64,000 nucleotides of DNA. It comes from Streptomyces rimosus (lineage in GTDB: Bacteria; Actinomycetota; Actinomycetes; Streptomycetales; Streptomycetaceae). A program made the translations under genes and the position numbers. Positions 59,268-64,000 of the stretch are shown piece after piece (positions within the stretch are counted from its first letter, which is position 1; every line of letters begins with the position of its first letter). Location: the NCBI RefSeq assembly GCF_008704655.1, contig NZ_CP023688.1:2976001-3040000 (forward strand), read 5' to 3'. The notes below the pieces were generated by a model. It worked only from the letters and a program-made list of their open reading frames with translations, was not told the DNA's origin and searched no databases.

Positions 59268-60476
59268 TTACTTGCCCGGTACGCGGATGATCAGCGCGTC
59301 GCCCTGTCCGCCGCCGCCGCACAGGGCCGCCGCGCCCACGCCGCCGCCGCGCCGGCGCAGCTCCAGGGCGAGGTGGAGGACGATGCGGGCGCCGGACATG
59401 CCGATCGGGTGACCGAGCGCGATGGCGCCGCCGTTGACGTTCACCTTTTCCGGGGACACCCCGAGGTCCTTCATCGACTGCACGGCCACCGCGGCGAACG
59501 CCTCGTTGATCTCGATCAGGTCAAGATCTTCGACCGAGAGGCCGGACTTGCCCAGTGCGTGCCGGATCGCGTTGCTGGGCTGGGACTGGAGGGAATTGTC
59601 CGGGCCCGCCACGTTGCCGTGGGCGCCGATCTCGGCGATCCAGTCCAGGCCCAGTTCCTCGGCCTTGGCCTTGCTCATGACGACCACCGCGGCGGCGCCG
59701 TCGGAGATCTGGGAGGACGAGCCCGCCGTGATGGTGCCGTCCTTGGCGAAGGCGGGGCGCAGCTTGGCCAGGGTCTCGGTGGTGGTCTCGCCGCGGATGC
59801 CCTCGTCCTTGCTGAAGACGACCGGCTCGCCCTTGCGCTGCGGGATCTCCACGGGGGTGATCTCCGCCTCGAAGAGGCCGTTCTTCTGGGCCGCGGCGGC
59901 GCGCTGGTGGGAGCGGGCGGCGATCTCGTCCTGCTCGGCGCGGCCGATGCCCAGGCGGGTGTTGTGCTTCTCGGTGGACGCGCCCATCGCGACGTTCTCG
60001 TACGCGTCGGTGAGGCCGTCGTGGGCCATCGAGTCAAGCATCTCGACGGCGCCGTACTTGAAGCCCTCGCGGGACTTGGGCAGCAGGTGGGGCGCGTTGG
60101 TCATGGACTCCTGACCGCCGGCGACGACCACGTCGAACTCGCCGGCGCGGATCAGCTGGTCGGCGAGGGCGATGGCGTCGAGGCCGGAGAGGCACACCTT
60201 GTTGACGGTGAGGGCCGGGACGCTCATGGGGATGCCGGCCTTGACGGCGGCCTGGCGGGCGGGGATCTGGCCCGCGCCGGCCTGCAGCACCTGACCCATG
60301 ATCACGTACTGCACCTGGTCGCCGCCGATGCCCGCCCGGTCCAGCGCGGCCTTGATGGCCACGCCTCCCAGATCGGCGCCGGAGAAGCTGCGCAGGGATC
60401 CCAGCAGGCGCCCCATGGGGGTCCGGGCGCCCGCGACGATCACGGAGGTGGTGCTGGACGTACCGTTCGCTGTCAT
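59268..60476 (-). CDS. Acetyl-CoA C-acetyltransferase (thiolase)
   Basis: 402 aa, ATG at 60476 (AGGAAGGG about 8 nt upstream). Catalytic Cys in [30 protein letters not shown], His in [20 protein letters not shown]-terminal acid/base Cys in [14 protein letters not shown]. Condenses two acetyl-CoA to acetoacetyl-CoA, feeding the ethylmalonyl-CoA/butyryl-CoA route consistent with neighbouring mutase functions. Operon with meaB; divergent from the epimerase gene. Confidence 0.94.
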   Translation of the reverse strand: MTANGTSSTTSVIVAGARTPMGRLLGSLRSFSGADLGGVAIKAALDRAGIGGDQVQYVIMGQVLQAGAGQIPARQAAVKAGIPMSVPALTVNKVCLSGLDAIALADQLIRAGEFDVVVAGGQESMTNAPHLLPKSREGFKYGAVEMLDSMAHDGLTDAYENVAMGASTEKHNTRLGIGRAEQDEIAARSHQRAAAAQKNGLFEAEITPVEIPQRKGEPVVFSKDEGIRGETTTETLAKLRPAFAKDGTITAGSSSQISDGAAAVVVMSKAKAEELGLDWIAEIGAHGNVAGPDNSLQSQPSNAIRHALGKSGLSVEDLDLIEINEAFAAVAVQSMKDLGVSPEKVNVNGGAIALGHPIGMSGARIVLHLALELRRRGGGVGAAALCGGGGQGDALIIRVPGK

Positions 60477-60489
60477 CAGCGCGGCCCTT

Positions 60490-60499
60490 CCTGTACAGG
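60490..60499. promoter_or_regulatory. Short palindrome upstream of thiolase
   Basis: CCTGTACAGG, a 10-bp perfect palindrome 14 nt upstream of the thiolase start. Possible regulator site in the divergent thiolase/epimerase region; short, so tentative. Confidence 0.25.
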
Positions 60500-60613
60500 G
60501 AGGTTAACGAGGGTTCCCGTCAATGTACTGAGGGGTAGGCGCCGGGTCACCGGGCTGCGGGTGTGATCGCGCGCACGTTGCGTAACCACGCGTGCGAGCG
60601 GTGCACTGGAGGC

Positions 60614-61087
60614 ATGCTGACGCGAATCGACCACATCGGGATCGCCTGCAAGGACCTCGACGCGACCGTCGAGTTCTACCGTGCCACGTACGGCTTCGAG
60701 GTGTTCCACAGCGAGGTCAACGAGGAACAGGGCGTCCGCGAGGCCATGCTCAAGATCAACGATACGTCGGACGGCGGCGCCTCGTACCTCCAGCTCCTGG
60801 AACCGACCCGGGAGGACTCCGCGGTGGGCAAGTGGCTCGCCAAGAACGGCGAGGGAGTGCACCACATCGCCTTCGGTACGGCTGATGTGGACGGGGACGC
60901 GGGGGCCATCCGGGACAAGGGCGTGCGGGTGCTCTACGACGAGCCGCGGATCGGTTCCATGGGGTCGCGGATCACCTTTCTGCACCCCAAGGACTGCCAC
61001 GGCGTGCTGACCGAACTGGTCACCGCGGCGCCCCACGAGGGAACTGCCACCCCCTCTTCCACGTCTCCCTCCACGACAGAGCACTGA
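60614..61087 (+). CDS. mce: Methylmalonyl-CoA epimerase
   Basis: 157 aa from ATG at 60614 (MLTRIDHIGIA, the usual N-terminus of the family). GGAGG ends only 1 nt before the ATG, too close for normal use. Vicinal-oxygen-chelate fold with metal ligands His7 (DHIGIA) and His in GVHHIAFGT, and Glu at the end in HGVLTELV. Interconverts (2S)- and (2R)-methylmalonyl-CoA for the mutase. The last 20 residues are a Ser/Thr/Pro tail. Divergent from thiolase; followed by a hairpin and scy. Confidence 0.95.
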   Translation: MLTRIDHIGIACKDLDATVEFYRATYGFEVFHSEVNEEQGVREAMLKINDTSDGGASYLQLLEPTREDSAVGKWLAKNGEGVHHIAFGTADVDGDAGAIRDKGVRVLYDEPRIGSMGSRITFLHPKDCHGVLTELVTAAPHEGTATPSSTSPSTTEH

Positions 61088-61097
61088 CCTTTCCCTT

Positions 61098-61129
61098 CCC
61101 CGGCCGGTAGAGTGCATCTTCGGCCGGGG
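61098..61129 (+). terminator. 9-bp hairpin after the epimerase
   Basis: CCCCGGCCG (61098-61106), 14-nt loop, CGGCCGGGG (61121-61129), 11 nt beyond the epimerase stop. Confidence 0.6.
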
Positions 61130-61286
61130 GCCGGGTCGGGGCTCGGTCCACACTCCGCCGATGATCTGACACCATTTCTTCGGAAGGGTCAGCTCCAGTA
61201 CGCGTCCCGCACGAGGCATTTCGGGCTGCGCACGAGCAGATGGGAGCCGGCCGCCACCATGACCAGGGGACGGATGGGACCGCGCA

Positions 61287-64000
61287 GTGCGGGGCAACGA
61301 CCGCTACGAGGCTGACGACCACCTCTCGCATTTCGAGGCCGAGATGGAGCGGCTGAAGACGGAGCGGGACAAGGCGGTCCAGCACGCCGACGACCTCGGC
61401 TATCAGGTCGAGGTGTTGCGAGCCAAGCTCCATGAGGCGCGGCGCACCATCGCGTCCCGCCCCGCTTACGACAACGTCAGCCACCAGGCCGAGCAGCTGC
61501 TGCGCAACGCCCAGATCCAGGCCGACCAGTTGCGTACGGACGCCGAGCGCGAGGTGCGCGAGGCCCGCGCCCAGACGCAGCGGCTGCTGCAGGAGCAGGC
61601 CGAGCGCCAGGCGCGCATGGAGGCCGACCTGCACGCCGAGGCGGTCGAGCGGCGCCGGCGGCTGGACGAGGAGCTCAACGAGCGCCGGCAGACCGTCGAG
61701 TCGCACGTCAACGAGAACGTCGCCTGGGCCGAGCAGCTGCGCTCCCGTACGGAGGCGCAGGCGCGCCGCCTGATGGACGAGACGCGCACCGAGGCCGAGC
61801 AGGCGCTGGCCGCCGCCCGCGCCGAGGCGCAGCGGCTGGCCGAGCAGACCCGCGCCCGGCTGGGCAGCGAGGCCGAGCAGGCCCGCGCGGAGGCCGACGT
61901 GATCCTGCGGCGGGCCCGTACGGACGCCGAGCGGCTGCTGAACGCCGCCTCCACCCAGGCCCAGGAGGCCACGGACCAGGCCGAGCAGCTGCGGACCAGC
62001 GTCGGTTCGGAGACCGAGGAGGCGCGGCGGCAGGCCGCCGAGCTGACGCGTACCGCCGAGGCCCGGATGCAGGAGGCCGACCGCGCGCTGCGCGAGGCGC
62101 GCGCCGAGGCCGAGAAGCTGGTCACCGAGGCGCAGGAGAGCGCCACCAAGCGGCTGTCGGCCGCCGAGTCGGACCAGGAGCAGCGGCTGCGGACCGCCAA
62201 GGCGGAGATCGCGCGGCTGGTCGCCGAGGCCACGAAGGAGGCCGACGCGCTCAAGGCGGAGGCCGAGCAGCTGCGCGCGGACGCCCGTGCGGAGGCGGAG
62301 CGGCTGGTCGCCGAAGCGCAGGAGGCCGCCAGGTCCAAGGCCGCCGAGGACTCGGCGGCGCAGCTCGCGAAGGCCGCGCGGACCGCCGAGGAGGTGCTGA
62401 CCAAGGCGTCGGAGGAGGCCAAGGCCACCACCAGGGCCGCCGCCGAGGAGGCCGAGCGGGTCCGCCGGGAGGCCGAGGCGGAGGCGGACCGGCTGCGCGG
62501 TGAGGCGCACGACACCGCCGAGCAGCTCAAGGGCGCCGCCAAGGACGACACCAAGGAGTACCGCGCCAAGACCGTCGAGCTCCAGGAGGAGGCGCGCCGG
62601 CTGCGCGGCGAGGCCGAGCAGCTGCGGGCCGAGGCGGTCGACGAGGGCGACCGGATCCGGGCCGAGGCGCGCCGCGAGGCGGTCCAGCAGATCGAGGAGG
62701 CGGCCGGCCGGGCCGAGGAGCTGCTGGCCAAGGCGAAGGCCGACGCCGAGGAGACCCGGGCGGGCGCCGGCGCGGAGAGCGAGCGGGTCCGTACCGAGGC
62801 CATCGAGCGGGCCACGGCCCTGCGCAAGCAGGCCGAGGAGGTGCTGGAGCGCGCCCGCGAGGAGGCCGAGGAACTGCGCGGCGAGGGCGAGGAGGCCGCC
62901 GCCGCGCTGAAGGCCGAGGCCGAGGAGGCCGCCCGGCAGCTGCGTGCGGAGGCCGAGGAGGCCGCCGCCGAGCGCCGTACCGAGGCGCAGGAGGAGCTGG
63001 ACCGGCTCCAGGCCGAGGCCGTGGAGAAGGTCACCGCCGCCGAGGAGGCGCTGCACGAAGCCCGCGCCGAGGCCGAGAAGCTGCGCCGGGAGGCGCAGGA
63101 GGAGGCCGCCAAGCTCAAGGCCGAGTCGGCGGAGCGGCTGCGCACCCTCCAGCAGCAGGCCGAGGAGGAGGCCGAGCGGCTGCGTTCGGAGGCGGCGACC
63201 GACGCGTCCGCCGCGCGCGCCGAGGGCGAGTCCGTGGCCGTACGGCTGCGCAGTGACGCCGCCGCCGAGGCGGAGCGCCTGAAGACCGAGGCCCAGGAGA
63301 CCGCGGACCGGGTGCGCGCGGAGGCTGCCGCCGCCGCGGAGCGTGCGGGCGCCGAGGCCGCCGAGGCGCTGGCCGCCGCCCAGGAGGAGGCGGCCCGCCG
63401 CCGCCGGGAGGCCGAGCAGCTGCTCGGCGAGGCCCGCGACGAGGCCCACCAGGAGCGCACCGCCGCGCGTGAGCAGAGCGAGGAGCTGCTCGCCTCGGCC
63501 CGTACGCGGGTCGCCGAGGCGCAGGAGGAGGCGGAGCGGCTGGTCGAGGAGGCCGAGCGGCGCGCCGCCGAGCTGGTCGCCGCGGCCGAGCAGACCGCCC
63601 AGCAGGTGCGGGACGCGGTCGCCGGGCTGCACGAGCAGGCCGAGGAGGAGATCGCCGGGCTGCGCTCGGCCGCCGAGCACGCCGCGGAGCGTACGCGCAC
63701 CGAGGCGCAGGAGGAGGCCGACCGGGTACGGTCCGACGCCTACGCGGAGCGCGAGCGCGCTTCCGAGGACGCGGCCCGCACCCGCCGTGAGGCGCAGGAG
63801 GAGGCCGAGGCCGCCAAGGCGCTCGCCGACCGCACGGTCGCCGAGGCCATCGCGGAGGCCGACCGGCTGCGCGCGGAGGCCGACAGCACGCTCGACGAGG
63901 CGCGCGAGGCGGCCGGCAAGGCCCGTACGGACGCCGCCGAGCAGGCCGACACGCTGATCGCGGAGGCCACCGCACAGGCCGAGAAGATGGTGGCGGACGC
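61287..64000 (+). CDS. scy: Scy-like polarity coiled-coil protein (3' end outside window)
   Basis: 904 complete codons visible from GTG at 61287 to the window edge. N-terminus (DHLSHFEAEMERLKTERDKA, VLRAKLHEARRTIASRPAYD) is a DivIVA-like initial coiled coil, followed by an uninterrupted Ala/Glu/Arg-rich coiled coil with recurring EAEQLR, AEAERL and AQEEAER motifs. Scy is about 1,300 aa in Streptomyces, organises the tip-organising centre with DivIVA and FilP, and contains a 51-residue repeat (family knowledge). filP would be expected downstream, outside the window. Long minus-strand ORFs across it are shadows. Confidence 0.93.
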   Translation, partial: MRGNDRYEADDHLSHFEAEMERLKTERDKAVQHADDLGYQVEVLRAKLHEARRTIASRPAYDNVSHQAEQLLRNAQIQADQLRTDAEREVREARAQTQRLLQEQAERQARMEADLHAEAVERRRRLDEELNERRQTVESHVNENVAWAEQLRSRTEAQARRLMDETRTEAEQALAAARAEAQRLAEQTRARLGSEAEQARAEADVILRRARTDAERLLNAASTQAQEATDQAEQLRTSVGSETEEARRQAAELTRTAEARMQEADRALREARAEAEKLVTEAQESATKRLSAAESDQEQRLRTAKAEIARLVAEATKEADALKAEAEQLRADARAEAERLVAEAQEAARSKAAEDSAAQLAKAARTAEEVLTKASEEAKATTRAAAEEAERVRREAEAEADRLRGEAHDTAEQLKGAAKDDTKEYRAKTVELQEEARRLRGEAEQLRAEAVDEGDRIRAEARREAVQQIEEAAGRAEELLAKAKADAEETRAGAGAESERVRTEAIERATALRKQAEEVLERAREEAEELRGEGEEAAAALKAEAEEAARQLRAEAEEAAAERRTEAQEELDRLQAEAVEKVTAAEEALHEARAEAEKLRREAQEEAAKLKAESAERLRTLQQQAEEEAERLRSEAATDASAARAEGESVAVRLRSDAAAEAERLKTEAQETADRVRAEAAAAAERAGAEAAEALAAAQEEAARRRREAEQLLGEARDEAHQERTAAREQSEELLASARTRVAEAQEEAERLVEEAERRAAELVAAAEQTAQQVRDAVAGLHEQAEEEIAGLRSAAEHAAERTRTEAQEEADRVRSDAYAERERASEDAARTRREAQEEAEAAKALADRTVAEAIAEADRLRAEADSTLDEAREAAGKARTDAAEQADTLIAEATAQAEKMVAD

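Noticed and set aside
61020..63700. Very long minus-strand ORFs (886 and 744 aa) opposite scy
   Set aside because: They are Leu/Gly- or Ser/Ala-rich low-complexity shadows of the repetitive scy coding strand, with no RBS or domain, and third-position GC bias supports the plus strand.

Overview
The window looks like chromosomal DNA from Streptomyces or a close relative. Base composition is very GC-rich, third codon positions are nearly all G or C, GTG starts and ATGA/GTGA overlaps are common, and the gene set is typical of the genus: scy, isobutyryl-CoA mutase, DUF6230/DUF6114, AIM24 genes and mycothiol-linked chemistry. Gene order from pfkA through pta-ackA-pyk, the thioredoxin/TPR gene, icmA, the AIM24 genes, meaB, thiolase and epimerase to scy resembles what I remember of the Streptomyces coelicolor SCO5426 to SCO5397 region. 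That comparison is from memory only.

Layout. 1-6 kb: a CitA/DcuS-type two-component pair (kinase cut by the window edge), a sugar-type ABC importer and a secreted S1-protease homologue whose catalytic His and Ser are lost. 6-12 kb: a giant membrane-anchored HTH-STAND-WD40 protein divergent from a double-HTH regulator and an Rv2466c-like thioredoxin-fold protein. 12-20 kb: a MacB/FtsX-type exporter, a YihY membrane protein, a catalase, and a three-gene envelope/stress operon (phage-holin family, DUF3618, DUF4235). 20-26 kb: central carbon genes pfkA, pta, ackA and pyk. 26-35 kb: an accessory island with a secreted Ala-rich coiled-coil/Hint polymorphic toxin broken by a frameshift, a candidate immunity gene, an FG-GAP secreted protein with a TTA codon, and the DUF6230-DUF6114-KEKA protein cluster. 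36-45 kb: a thioredoxin-TPR chaperedoxin, a TetR regulator, a MurG paralogue with a sugar-nucleotide epimerase, an OmpR/HAMP two-component pair, a Pro-rich secreted protein and a fused SecDF. 45-64 kb: icmA, two DUF3817 genes, two MarR regulators, an MFS exporter with an ArsR-like regulator carrying a TTA codon, three tandem AIM24 genes, an OmpR two-component system divergent from a PepSY protein, a DUF2268 metalloprotease behind a MerR-type promoter, meaB, an acetyl-CoA acetyltransferase, methylmalonyl-CoA epimerase and the 5' part of scy.

How they fit. pfkA, pyk, pta and ackA cover lower glycolysis and acetate overflow. icmA, meaB and the epimerase belong to C4-acyl-CoA/methylmalonyl-CoA interconversion. 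The regulatory DNA is unusually readable: several genes appear to have leaderless promoters with operators over the -10 or spacer (icmA, the MarR gene at 47.8-48.3 kb, DUF2268), and divergent gene pairs share palindromes. The best candidates for undescribed biology are the frameshifted Hint toxin with its overlapping partner gene, the proline-rich insertion between Walker A and Walker B of the STAND protein, and the three-component DUF6230 secretion-like cluster.
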